Shown piece by piece: positions 8,857-18,975 of a DNA stretch of 64,000 nt. The notes beneath the pieces are model-generated. The model was not told where the DNA came from, searched no databases, and saw only the letters and a list, made by a program, of their open reading frames with translations. Numbering within the stretch: the stretch's first letter is position 1; every line of letters starts with the position of its first letter. The position numbers were made by a program, and so were the translations under genes. The DNA comes from Alectoria sarmentosa (Eukaryota; Ascomycota; Lecanoromycetes; Lecanorales; Parmeliaceae): contig WOGZ01000038.1 of assembly GCA_009733775.1 (NCBI GenBank), positions 1 through 64,000 on the forward strand, written 5' to 3'.

Positions 8857-11800
8857 ATGCCTCCACGTCATCCCGTCGGATACATGTTCGGCGGCCTGTT
8901 CATGGCCACAGTCTTTCCAATCTTGTCCAAGGTGCCGTCAAAGCTACTGAACCCAGCGGCTGTGGTCATCGACGCCAGCGCCGACTATGACACCATCGCG
9001 GCCGTCTCTGGCCTCCAAAACAACAACAACAACACCAAAGTACCCCTCACAACACCTCCCGACACGGGCATCGTATCATTCATCCTTTCATTTCTCGCCA
9101 TGGTGGCCTCTGTCCTTGGTGACGAGTTGATCGACATAGCCGCCATATACTTTCTGAACAAGGGCCTGCTACCCTCCCTCATGGCCGTCAGACGCTTGAG
9201 CGTGCTGGTTGGCACATCCGCCACTCGACTTTGTCGCTCGTTGCTACCTCGCGGACGCGTTCACGATGGGGATGCAACCGAAGAAACGCGTCAATTTACA
9301 TCACCAGAAGCTACGGCAGTAGAAGAAGACGATGACGACGAGTGGTTCGATGCCGAACAATCACTGCCATCATCGGAAGAAACCCCCGACAGCACCCCAA
9401 CATCTCCTACAAATGAGGAACTCTTGGCCGAACTTCGGGCGGAAGCATCAGAGAAAGATGCACGAATTGCCACTCTTTCCAAATCCGCCGAGACAAAGAG
9501 CGACACAATCGAGGATCTTGATAAGCGAAATAGCCGTCTCCTGGGGAACCTACGCACTGCTCTTGATCCTATCGGTCTGTATACACACACCACGGACATC
9601 GTTGTGATGGCAAACGACGTGAGAAGCGACTATAATCGTGCGTCAAAGAAGATTGAGCGTCAGAAGAAAGAGCTCAAGGAAGCACGGGATCGCCAAGAGA
9701 ATGGGCAGCTTGCCCAGAAAGATGAGCAGATCTCGGTGCTTACCAACGAGAACTCGAGACTCAATAGCCGAATCGTGGGGCTGGAGGAGGGACAACGCAA
9801 TTGCGTTCGAGAGGTGGAGCGCATTGATCAGTCGGCTAATGAGAGAGTGAAGAAGCTCAAAGACCGCACCGAAGCCGCAGAGAGTACGGCTAGGCAGGCA
9901 ATTTCCCAGAGACAGTATGGCTTAGTGAGGGATCAGCTCTCGGGTGTGGTCGAAGAACTCCGCCAGTTGAAACACGAGAGGGAAAACGCCGTCCACGCAG
10001 AAGAGCGTTTGACCACCGAACTGCAAGCCGAGAGGGTCAAAACCCAAGAGCTTCAAATCACCGCCGACAACGAGGCTGAAGTACAACAGCAATCCAAGGA
10101 TCTGCTGACCGCGGCGACAGGCGAGCTTCAATTGGCCAATGACAAAATTGACAACTTCGAGAGCGAAGCTCTGGCTAAGGATCAGCAGGTGCGGGATGTG
10201 GGAGAGAAAGCACGAGCCGCGGAAAATCAGGTTGCGGAGAATGCCACGACAGTGAGTGAACTCAAGCAGAGCCTACAAGAGTCCCGAGACCAAGCCAAAG
10301 AATGGCGCGAGAGCAATGAGCAGTTGGCGCGGGAATTGCAGAGGAAGGAGAAGGCACTGGAGAGAAAGAACAGGGAGACAAAGTCCACAGCCGCCGAACG
10401 TACATCCAACCAAAACTTGGTCGCGGAGATCGAGAATCTTCGCTCACAGCTAGATGCGGCCAAGGAGGAGGCGCTACAAAACTTTCAATCTGGCTACCTG
10501 AACGCCATGTCGCAGAGTCAACCAAATGAGCAGGGTGTAGAAGCCGCCGACCAAAATCTGGCGAGTGGTGACCAGCAAGATGGGTCTGCTTCTGTGGAAG
10601 GCGAGCTGCGTGGTCAAATCGAGTCGCTCATAGCGGCCAACAACGATCTCCAGCTAGAGCTCGACAGCCGTCCGGTCCAGTCAGACTTGGCGAGCGAATC
10701 CCGAGCTAACCAGCTAGAATCAGAGAAGCAGGAGCTCCTTGCGCAGCTCACTGCTATCGAGCAGCGGCCCGTTCAAGGATCAGTGCAGGCAACGGACCTT
10801 GAAAAGCAGGAATTGAGGCAGGAGGGCTACCACAGAGCGGTACAAGACTGCGAGCGGGATGCCCAGACTCAGATCGATCAAGCGGTTCAGAAAGAGATGG
10901 CGCAGAAGGAGCAAGCCTTGAGAGCCCCGTTGGAGAAGAAGTGGAACGACCGAGAGACTGAGTGGAAAGCCAGCTTGAACGCCGCAGTGGAAAAGGAAGC
11001 CTCCGAGAGGGAGCAAGGCCTCCGGGAGCAACTGCGAATAAGCGTTCAGCGAGCGATTACGGCTGAGAATTTAGTCAACAATCCTGAGAGCGAATTGAAC
11101 ATAGCTCGGGAGCATGCTACCACGCTGTATACGAACGGCACGGCACAGTGGCGGCGAGCGGAGGAGGAGAAGGAGCGAGCTGATAAGGCCGCAAAGAGAG
11201 CGCAAGAGGCGGAGGCAGAAGTTGGACGGTACAAGCAAGGCAAGGCGAGCCAAGACCAGCGGCTCAAGGAATTTCAAGATCAGATCCGCGCGTTGAAGAG
11301 AACAACTCCCCGTCAGCCCGAGTTACAGGCTGCGGAAATGGAAGTCTTGGAGAATGACCGGATCCGTGCTAGAGCCTTGACGGATGAGCTCGTTCACCGA
11401 CACTATGACACTCCATCACGGCAAGTTTTATTTCAGCTGATCAACGCCAACGACAAACTCGCGTCACTCAGATTCCAGCTCAAGAGGCCAGACACGAAGC
11501 CTAGCCAGTTACTCCTGTTGACGATGCTTCTAGATGCAGAGGTCGACAAGCACCTCTGCGGGAAGTTGGAGCCCTTGATGCGCCAGGTGCTGTTGGCGCA
11601 ATGTGCGGCTGTCAATGCCAAGTTGATGACGTTGAAGCACATCATCCACGCGAGTGAGGAGCCGAGCAAAAAAGAATTGCTCGCTGAACTGTACAAGCCT
11701 CGAGGGGATGAGGAGGCTGAATGGGACCTGAAGGACCCCGAGTCCGAGCCGGAGAGCGACGAGGATGAGGAAAGCCCCGTCGGAGGAAACCCACCCTCCG

Positions 11801-13120
11801 CTTGGCCTCGGAGACCCCTTCCCACCGGGCCTAGGAATAGGCCATCCCAGCAGGTGGAACCCCGAGTTGCTCCCGCACCTATCGATCCGAATCTCAACAA
11901 CCCTTTGAAGCGCAAGGGCACTGTTGATGATGTTAAGCCAGAGGGATCAGGCAAGCGCCGTGATGCCTCGGATGAGGAACTGAGACCGGTAACCGGCCCC
12001 TTACCTCAGACTCCTCAACAAGGTTTGTCGTCTCCAGAAGCTGATGATGACCAAAATGAGACTAAGCTGAAGTCTCAGGATGATTTGCCATCTTCAGACC
12101 GTATCGGGGAAGCTACTGCCCCGCAACAACAGAGCAATGACCAGAATCACTTCAGCCCCCAATTGCCAGGCTCATCATCATTCCCCATCCAGCACTTTCC
12201 CCTTTCCAATCCAGCCATTTCATCAGGATCCCCATCGCACATTGACCAAGCTCTTCACCCCAAGCCCACTAGAATCCCTGGTCCGAAGCCAAAGGCCTAC
12301 CTAACACCCTCGGAGCGACAGGAGAGACTGGCTATCAGAAAACACAAGGATAACAAAGCCTCATCAGCACAAGAAGCAGCCGCCACATCCTCTTCCACCG
12401 GACCATTTGGTTTCTCTTTCAGCGCACCAAAGGACATAGCATCAGGTATTCTACCTCATGTCCGCAAATATACACGATTGTCCGGAACAACTAACACTGT
12501 CCTTAGCCGTCGTCAACACAACGCTAGCACAGCAAAGCCATAACCCAATCTTCAGAGGACTATCACGATTGGGCGCAGCCATGGCAGACAAGAATTCAGC
12601 ACTACCAGGTCTTCCACCGGGAGATGACGAAGTCCTCAATTTTGAATGTTCGACCGTGGCCGATGACCAGCATTCGGATTCGGAGCTGCATGATGGATTC
12701 CTGGCTCATACCGTCTCAGATGACGCCGAAGAAGGTAAGTTGTCGAACCTTTTGCGCACGACGAATCCATACTGACACACATCTCTAGACGATACAGTCT
12801 GGGAAGAAGCTTTGTACCCAGAAGACCGAATTGATAACTCTGATATCGATCGCCACCCTCAGACTTTCACAGACGACGGATCTGGTATGGGATCCAAACC
12901 TCCACCAATTCCTGATTTGGCACAGACTGACGAAGATTCTCCAGACATCGAGCCGTCTACAGCCCGAGCCCTTGACATGACAGAGCAAAATTACGAAGAA
13001 CAAGCCGCAGAAGCCGACGCCGCAATGCAAGGCGTACAGCAAGATCCATCCGAGAAGAAAGCCCAGCCGCAAGACGAGGAGCTGGAAGACCCCTTTCACA
13101 TCAACCTCGACGCCGACTAA
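8857..13120 (+). CDS. Giant coiled-coil protein with N-terminal membrane segments (1,382 aa, 3 exons)
   Basis: Model: 8857-12445, 12507-12734, 12789-13120. The start ATG at 8857 has an excellent context (GTCACCATGC). Intron 1 (61 nt) has donor GTATTC, branch CTAAC and acceptor CTTAG; intron 2 (54 nt) has GTAAGT, CTGAC and CTCTAG. Together they join three frames in phase and add about 190 residues beyond the first frame's stop. Hydrophobic segments lie at about residues 9-24 and 71-107, then an acidic linker (EEDDDDEWFD), then a long heptad-rich region from about 190 to 880 (E/Q/K/A/L-rich), a basic patch with PLKRK and GKRRD that could be a nuclear signal, and an acidic tail. The family is not recognised. 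It may be a membrane-anchored tether, but the function is unknown. It is followed by repeat units C3-C5. Confidence 0.75.
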
Positions 13121-13165
13121 TCGAATCGCCACCACACGATCCCACCCCACTCAAATCACCTCACC

Positions 13166-13261
13166 CTCTGGTCATCCACTGCCAGAGATAAGCAATGAAA
13201 ATCACGAGACAGTCTATTGGCCTGGTTGTTTGCGAGCCAAACACTCGACAGCAATAGATCT
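13166..13261 (+). repeat. Structured repeat unit C3
   Basis: Hairpin A is CTCTGG/CCAGAG (13166-13187). The core is TAAGCAATGAAAATCACGAG followed by ACAGT. Hairpin B closes with CTATTG/CAATAG (13214-13219 and 13252-13257) around GTTTG-CGAGC-CAAAC, with an extra GAG/CTC pairing outside. It begins 46 bp after the stop codon of the coiled-coil gene. The preceding bases (ACGATCCCAC...CAAATCACCTC) also match those before C1. Confidence 0.75.
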
Positions 13262-13266
13262 CCCCC

Positions 13267-13359
13267 CCAGCGGCTTCAACACCGCTGGTAAGCTACGAAA
13301 TTACGAGGCAGTCCGTTGAATTGACGATGTTTGTGCGTCAAACTATGGTCACCAATGGA
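13267..13359 (+). repeat. Structured repeat unit C4
   Basis: Hairpin A is CCAGCGG/CCGCTGG (13267-13288), the core TAAGCTACGAAATTACGAG followed by GCAGTC, and hairpin B TCCGTTG/CAATGGA (one G-T pair) around GTTTG-TGCGT-CAAAC. It is close in sequence to C2 downstream of the other gene. Confidence 0.75.
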
Positions 13360-13387
13360 CGGATTTGAGACCCTTATATCACCCCAC

Positions 13388-13478
13388 CCCCCAGTCCACC
13401 ACCCTGGGGGTAAGCAATGACAAGCTAGAGGCAGCCAGTTGGGTTAGATGTTTGTACGTCAAACTTCGACACCAACGG
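13388..13478 (+). repeat. Structured repeat unit C5
   Basis: Hairpin A is CCCCCAG/CTGGGGG (13388-13410), different in sequence from the other copies but fully paired. The core is TAAGCAATGACAAGCTAGAG followed by GCAGCC. Hairpin B is GTTGG/CCAAC around GTTTG-TACGT-CAAAC. It follows C4 in tandem; the core-to-core step is about 121 bp. Confidence 0.75.
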
Positions 13479-13578
13479 CGCGATATAAGGACAGAACATG
13501 TGTGCATGTGGCGAGACGGGAGGGATGGTGTCGAAGATGTTGGAGTTTTCAGTATCGAATGCGGTTGAGAGTTTGTGT

Positions 13579-13910
13579 ACATGGCAGCAGGGAATGGATC
13601 GATGGCGGAGAATTTGCGTTCCGAACAAGGCGGACACATGGCACCAAAGGATTGATCAATGTCGAAGAAGTCGCGTTTTATGAATCGAATAGAGTGGACA
13701 TATGGTAGCAAAGGACGGATCAATGGCGGAGAATTATGGATCGATCAGGGTGGACAGATGGTAGCAAGAGTTGGATCAATGTCGAAGAAGTCGCTTTTCA
13801 TGAATCGAAATATGGCAGCAAAGGAAGGATCGATGGCGGAGAGTCATGGATCGAACAGGGTATACGTCGAACAGTGTGGACACATGGCAGCAAAGGATGA
13901 ATGGCTGCCA
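13579..13910. repeat. Imperfect minisatellite, about 54-72-bp units, 6 copies
   Basis: Each unit carries ACAYATGGYAGCAAAGG, then GGATCAATGKCGRAGAA and a GATCGA or GAATCGA segment. The ATGGYA words start at 13581, 13638, 13702, 13758, 13812 and 13884. Two sub-types alternate (GGCGGAGAAT and GTCGAAGAAGTCGC), so the true higher-order unit may be about 115 bp. Confidence 0.75.
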
Positions 13911-14690
13911 GAGAAACCGGTCTCTTTCACGAATCACACACGTTGATGCAGCGTATTTTCATCGATCGAGCAGGTTTATCATAGACGGTTTTCGTATTAT
14001 TCGCCATCATTTCAGCGGAGTTTCAGGCGTTTGTCTTCATCATTCAACAAGCCAGGACAGAATTCCCCCAGCTTTAAACCTCAGCGTGTGCAGTCTTATT
14101 TTTCCAGAACACAATGTATCACAGAGAGCCATTACGGCCGGAGCAGCCCATCCTCTCCACTTCTCTACCAACGAATTCCGCGTTCTCGCCATCGAGATCC
14201 GTTTCACCCTCCAACCCCCCTACCGCCAATCCTTGGTGCGCCTTGAACAATGCAAGCCATTCTTATCTTTTTCATTCGAGTCAGCACAGTACGCGCTCAG
14301 GCGCCAATTCGCGCAACTCTACATGCGCGCCAGCCTGGCTGATGTCTCGGAGGGCTCGGAGAGAAACAAGGGTAGGGAAATGGTGGCTGGCCGGGTCGCG
14401 TGGGCTGGTTAATCATGCGCCGAGAGAGCATGCATGGCCGGAGAGAAAAGGTGGGAGTTTGTTTCAAGAGCGTGGGATGTTTCGGGAGCTGTGGATCAGT
14501 CATTTCCTCGCTCGATTGCTCGCATGAGGTATTGCCGAAAGGAGGGTTGTGATAAGGATATCCTCGGGCATTTCGAGGGAGAGAGGGAGATGTATAAAGC
14601 AGCTGCGAACACCATCGTAAACCTAGTCCTTTTTCCAAATAGCATTCACCCTTAGACAGGTGGGGCCTTGGAAGCTCGAGAGCTTCCATC
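13911..14690. other. Intergenic with an uncertain open frame
   Basis: An ATG at 14114 in good context (CACAATGTA) opens a 137-codon frame with an S/P-rich start (SPSRSVSPSNPPTANPW). It shows no recognised domain and no clear continuation, so I do not call it a gene. The 3' part holds the promoter of the 14691 gene. Confidence 0.3.
14593..14598 (+). promoter_or_regulatory. TATA box of the secreted-protein gene
   Basis: TATAAA lies 93 bp before the ATG at 14691, a normal spacing for a fungal TATA element plus leader. Confidence 0.5.
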
Positions 14691-15502
14691 ATGCTTTCCC
14701 TTCTTAGCTGTCCTAGCATCGCAGCATTGCTGTCGTCCATCATTTTCCAATTCATCCAATGTGCACCAGCGACATCACCCTTCCCCTCTCACCCAATCTA
14801 TTCCCTTCCACCCTTCCAACCTTCCTTACCCCTCAACGCCAGCGGCAACGGCAACTGCGCCAGCACTACCAGATATCCCGACTGGTACTCCAACGGCTGG
14901 ATTACTGAAGACTGCTACACCGCCGTACAACAGCTCTATCTCAAAGAGGTGCTCACTCATCCGGATGAAGAATACGAATTTGTTACACTGGGGGTGTCGC
15001 CGACGAGGCCCCAACTGGAATCGCAGAGGACGCCGCGGAAGTATGTTGTCAGTAAGTTGATCCGCTGTTTGAGTTGTGACTCTTGTTGATCTCGTTGTTA
15101 GAGGCAGAAGAATAACTGATGTTGTATAGGAACTTGTGTCCTAACAATCATGATGCTGAATTGGTTCCAACCTGGGCAACTGCCGGGGGGCACAAGATAC
15201 AACAGGGCCCAGACGGACGTGAGTACCTATAGAAATATCTGGAGTGCGGCGAGGAGCGTCGAGACGGCATGCACTGATTCCAAATCGCCAGGGTGGCTTA
15301 TGACCGGTAAGTGTTTCTCATGGTATCGGCCTAAAAAATTGGCTGACCAGAGTGGTGACTTAAAGGTAAGGACTCTGCAATGGGTGTATTTTTGTGGGCG
15401 ACAAATTCTCAAATCAATGAGATCACAGGAGGCTTTCCCGTTTTATCGTTTGATTTGAATGACTCAGACGTTATGTTTTTGGATGTTGTCCGAGCGAGCT
15501 GA
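14691..15502 (+). CDS. Small secreted protein of unknown function (224 aa, 3 exons)
   Basis: Model: 14691-15051, 15130-15306, 15366-15502. Introns are 78 nt (GTAAGT...TATAG) and 59 nt (GTAAGT, CTGAC, TTAAAG), and all junctions keep frame. The first ~24 residues form a signal peptide (hydrophobic core ending FIQCAPA). The mature part has four cysteines (in GNC, EDC, RTC and TAC contexts), enough for two disulfides. Landmarks are YPDWYSNGWITEDCYTA, RTPRKYV, LNWFQPGQLPGG and MGVFLWATNSQINE. This pattern recalls a family of uncharacterised secreted proteins widespread in dothideomycetes (from memory, no search). An effector or cell-surface role is possible but not shown. Confidence 0.8.
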
Positions 15503-16133
15503 GCGATGGGAGAGCAGACGTGCGTAGGTTGCATGAAGTTCGGAACACTGGACTGGTTTATGCAGTGTCGGATCAACGTAAGACTTTAACTCAAGTAATT
15601 GATGGTCGGACTGAGACCTAAGAGCGACCGCTGCAAGAAAGACATTTGTAGGCGCCGTACTTGCAGGTAGAGTGTTCGGACCTCGCAAAGGCTCCATGTT
15701 GCTTTGGCAACACTCGATACTCTTAGGAGTCTGGTGTACCCGACTTGGGCTGTTCACGAGCTCACTTCTTCTAGCGACAGCCCACTGCTACCTGCGCCTG
15801 CTGACATGGTTTGTATCTCAATGCAACCATATGTTCGCTGGGTGTCCTCAAGGTTCGAGGATAGCCAACAGATATCGTAATCGATCGATGGTCCGCGGAA
15901 ATGAAGCTCTTCATAATGTTTGTGTTTTTCGACGTTGACGGAAGCCATTGCTTGCCAATCGATGAGCCTTTATAAACACTTCGAATGGTTTGAAAAATCA
16001 TCGATGAATTGTCCAAAATATATCGGTATGCAGGCGAACCAATTAATTGTTTGTCACAAACCTACGATTGCTGGTCTGGTGTGTGGTTGCTTTGGAATTA
16101 TCCGGTCTCAAACAGTCCATCCCGTTCGCGTTC
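15503..16133. other. Intergenic, nothing recognised
   Basis: 631 bp between the secreted protein and the mannosyltransferase (convergent). Only short overlapping open frames on both strands; no splice-consistent model found. Confidence 0.5.
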
Positions 16134-17397
16134 TCATACGTGAGCCCATCCGTTTTCAATCAAGACCTGCATCTCATTGATCAGGCAAAACTTTCCAGGT
16201 TCCGAGCGATCCGGACCAGCTTTGGACCAAGATTTCAATATGCTATTGATCCGCGCCGTCTTTATCTTGGGCGTGGTCGTCCAACGCCATAGTCGATTTG
16301 ACCAAATACCCACCAGACTTTGACTCATTGAAGGCCACGCTGAGGCTGATTTCACAGCGACGTAAGCATCCGGGCTGTAGCCCACGCGCACATTGGGATT
16401 GAGCCATACGCCATGGCTCTGCGTGAGAGGATTGTCCACATGTATGAGGCAACATTCGGAGCCTTCAACGTGGTGAAGAGCGAGAGAATCCGGCACCCCG
16501 CGGAATTCGAGGCCGTCCGGGACGTAGAAAGGAGCCGCGTCGAACACAACGATTCCGTTCCAACAGCTCTGCACCGGTACAGGTTGGCCTGATATCATGG
16601 CGCTGCGGGAAGCCTTGGATCTGAAGTATGGAAATGTAGAGGTCACGGCTTCGTGTCCATCTTTATCGCGCAACGCAAAGGTATCGTAGTAGTAAGGCGG
16701 TTTAGCAAAGTCAAGAGAGCAGGCAGCGGAGTAGTCGCCGTCTCGGGTGGCGAGTAGTGTAGTCACATCTTCAGTCTGGACGCAGGAATCAACATCCTCC
16801 AGAGCAGGCAGAATGAGGGGTACTCACCGTGAAGACTACATCGTTGAGAAACAGCACCTTGTCGAACTTCGAGCCGTCTCCCAAGTGGTTGAGTGGCTCT
16901 AAAGCCAGATTGCGCAGCTTGGACAAGTATGGTATTCGTCTAAGCTCTTTTCTGCCCCTTGGTGTTTGGATCCAGCCATCAGTTGCTGGTTGCTTCAACT
17001 CGTCGGCGTGGGTCGTCTCGTTGAGCTTGACCGTCCGTCGTACTCCTTTCCTTTCCAAATCAATATTCAGGACCCTCAACGCCTCTTTCGAGTCATCCCA
17101 ACTCCCGCTCTCGTACACGGATACGTAGACATTCTCTGCTCCAAAGTAGTCCACCAAGTCGAGCACGGCCAGATTCCAATTGCTTCGAAGGATCGGCTCG
17201 TTGTTCCAATGAATGCTGGCAATGAAAATCTTCTGGCCACGGACGTTGGGGGCTTTGGCAGGCAGGTTTTGACGTTGGCGAGCGGAGACTAAGGACAATA
17301 TGTCGACGATGCAGAGGAGAGCAAAGATGAGAAGCGTTGCCCGATAGACTCTAGTCCGAGGGGATCTAGAGAAGCGGCGAAGGGAGGTTTGTATCAT
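16134..17397 (-). CDS. CAP59/CMT1-like alpha-1,3-mannosyltransferase, GT69 (403 aa, 2 exons)
   Basis: Model: complement of 16134-16775 and 16828-17397, with a 52-nt intron (GTGAGT...CCAG) joining VLFLNDVVFT to TEDVTTLL in frame. A type II signal anchor at about residues 19-39 places the enzyme in the Golgi lumen. The conserved GT69 blocks are visible: IFIASIHWNNEP near residue 57, KLRNLALEPL, FLNDVVF, the GDYSAACSLDF block and the later WNGIVVFDAAPF. The family includes Cryptococcus Cmt1 and Cap59, which act on mannose-containing glycans. The acceptor here is unknown. It is divergent from the SEC-C gene at 17702, leaving a 304-bp shared upstream region. Confidence 0.87.
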
Positions 17398-17701
17398 GGT
17401 GAGGGAGACGGATAGAAGCAGCCTCGTTCGACCAGAAAACAGCGTACTCCAATCTTCTCAACTGAGTGGGTCATGATCGCGAAGAACGGATAGAAACGCG
17501 GTGAATTCGTTCAAGGAGAAAACAGAAAGCACCTTCAACTTTGGAGAAGACAACGAGCAGCCCTAGGTCAACGTTCCGGGCCGGCAGATCTTCCGGAGGC
17601 GGTGACCTCCAATGAATTGAAATAAACGCACCCTCGGCAAGACCCTCCTGTAAATACTGCTCGAATACTGGTCACGCGCACTTCTTATGAGGCATGAAAG
17701 A
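17398..17701. promoter_or_regulatory. Shared upstream region of GT69 and ankyrin/SEC-C genes
   Basis: 304 bp between two divergent start codons. No clear TATA box. Any element here could serve both genes. Confidence 0.4.
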
Positions 17702-18975
17702 ATGGATCAAGGATTCCGTCTTCGCCACGGTAAACATTACCCGAGGAGTCTAAGTAAGTCGTGGGACATGGTGGTCAGCCTGTGGGCAAGGATGCTGGGA
17801 TGGGGTCCTCCTGTAATCACCAGAAAGGCAAGAGCGATGGGAAAGAATTTGGAGGGATCTTGCAATCTATGCCCGACGCCCCAGCACCTCTTATACATCA
17901 GTACCATGTGCCAGACCGTATATTAAATTGTCTTCCGAGATACCAGCAGCTTACTCCGATACAATGTCAAGGTACGCTTTCATCATTGAGAGAAAGAGTC
18001 GAGCTAACAACGCATCAATGGGCAGGCCTCTAGGACAACTCTTTGCTTCTTCGGACATCCTCTCTGGAGAGGAAGGCGCGAGATTGCGAGTCTACTGCTC
18101 CACGGCCTGCATGAACCCTGACAGAGATCTCAAAGATCCGTACGGTGTTCTGTTTAGGGATGGGAGTCTTACCGCTTTCCAGGAGCACTTTCAGGGTCGT
18201 GTCGAGTATTTTGATGGCAAGCGACACGAAGCAGCCCAGGAATTGTTCAAGATCAAATGGGGTCCAACCCGTATCCCCGTTTACGTTGTGCTGCTCGCTT
18301 TTACAAGGGTCAATCCTGAACTACGATATAACTACATTTCTATTGCGGAGTGGCTCGTAGATACGGCCAAAATCCCTGTTGATGGTATGTTCTGAGGCAA
18401 GATTCCCCATCGGATTCTATTGCTGCGCGCTCTCTGTTGTTCGTTTGGCCACATTCCCGCGCGAACACATGGCTTGCAACCGTAGATACGAAGCCAAAAG
18501 GCGAGGTGTTGACTTCTCAACTCCAGGGACCGACATATCTGGTAACACAGCTCTGATGCATTCCATCGCCACGAAGCCCTGCTTCGATCCCGAATTTGCG
18601 CAGGTCATGCTGGATGCCGGAGGCGACATCAATCGACGAGACCGCTTTGGCGGGACAGCCGCCCACGACATCACCACAGTCCAGGTTCTTTACAACCACA
18701 CAGCTCATGAAAAGGCGTGCCGCGCTTTACAGTGGTTCCTGGAACATGGCGGAAATCCGGAAATCGCGGATGGTGATGGGATCAGTGCGCGGCAGATCAT
18801 TGCGGGTCTGAGACAGACTGATAGGGCTTTGAGCGAGGTTATGGACAGAATTGAGCAACAGCAAATTGAGGGTAGCAACCCCGGCAATGGCGCAGTTGCG
18901 CGACCTACAGCCCGGAACAATCCATGCCCATGTGGATCAGGTCGGAAATTCAAGAAATGCTGCGGCAAAGACTAG
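17702..18975 (+). CDS. Ankyrin-repeat protein with C-terminal SEC-C zinc motif (335 aa, 4 exons)
   Basis: Model: 17702-17753, 17824-17971, 18026-18384, 18527-18975. The introns (70, 54 and 142 nt) all begin GTAAGT, GTACGC or GTATGT and end in AG, and the spliced frame is continuous. The last acceptor at 18526 gives IPVDGTDISGNTALMHS, the start of an ankyrin repeat; an earlier acceptor at 18493 would also keep frame. Two or three ankyrin-like repeats follow (TALMHS..., GGTAAHD, HGGNPEIADGDGISA). The extreme C-terminus PCPCGSGRKFKKCCGKD is a textbook SEC-C metal-binding motif, as at the end of bacterial SecA. The start could also be the in-frame ATG at 17687, but 17702 has the better context. 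The cellular role is unknown. Confidence 0.75.

Noticed and set aside
13846..14412. 188-codon plus-strand open frame
   Set aside because: It starts from a non-optimal codon inside the minisatellite, overlaps another frame, and shows no domain.
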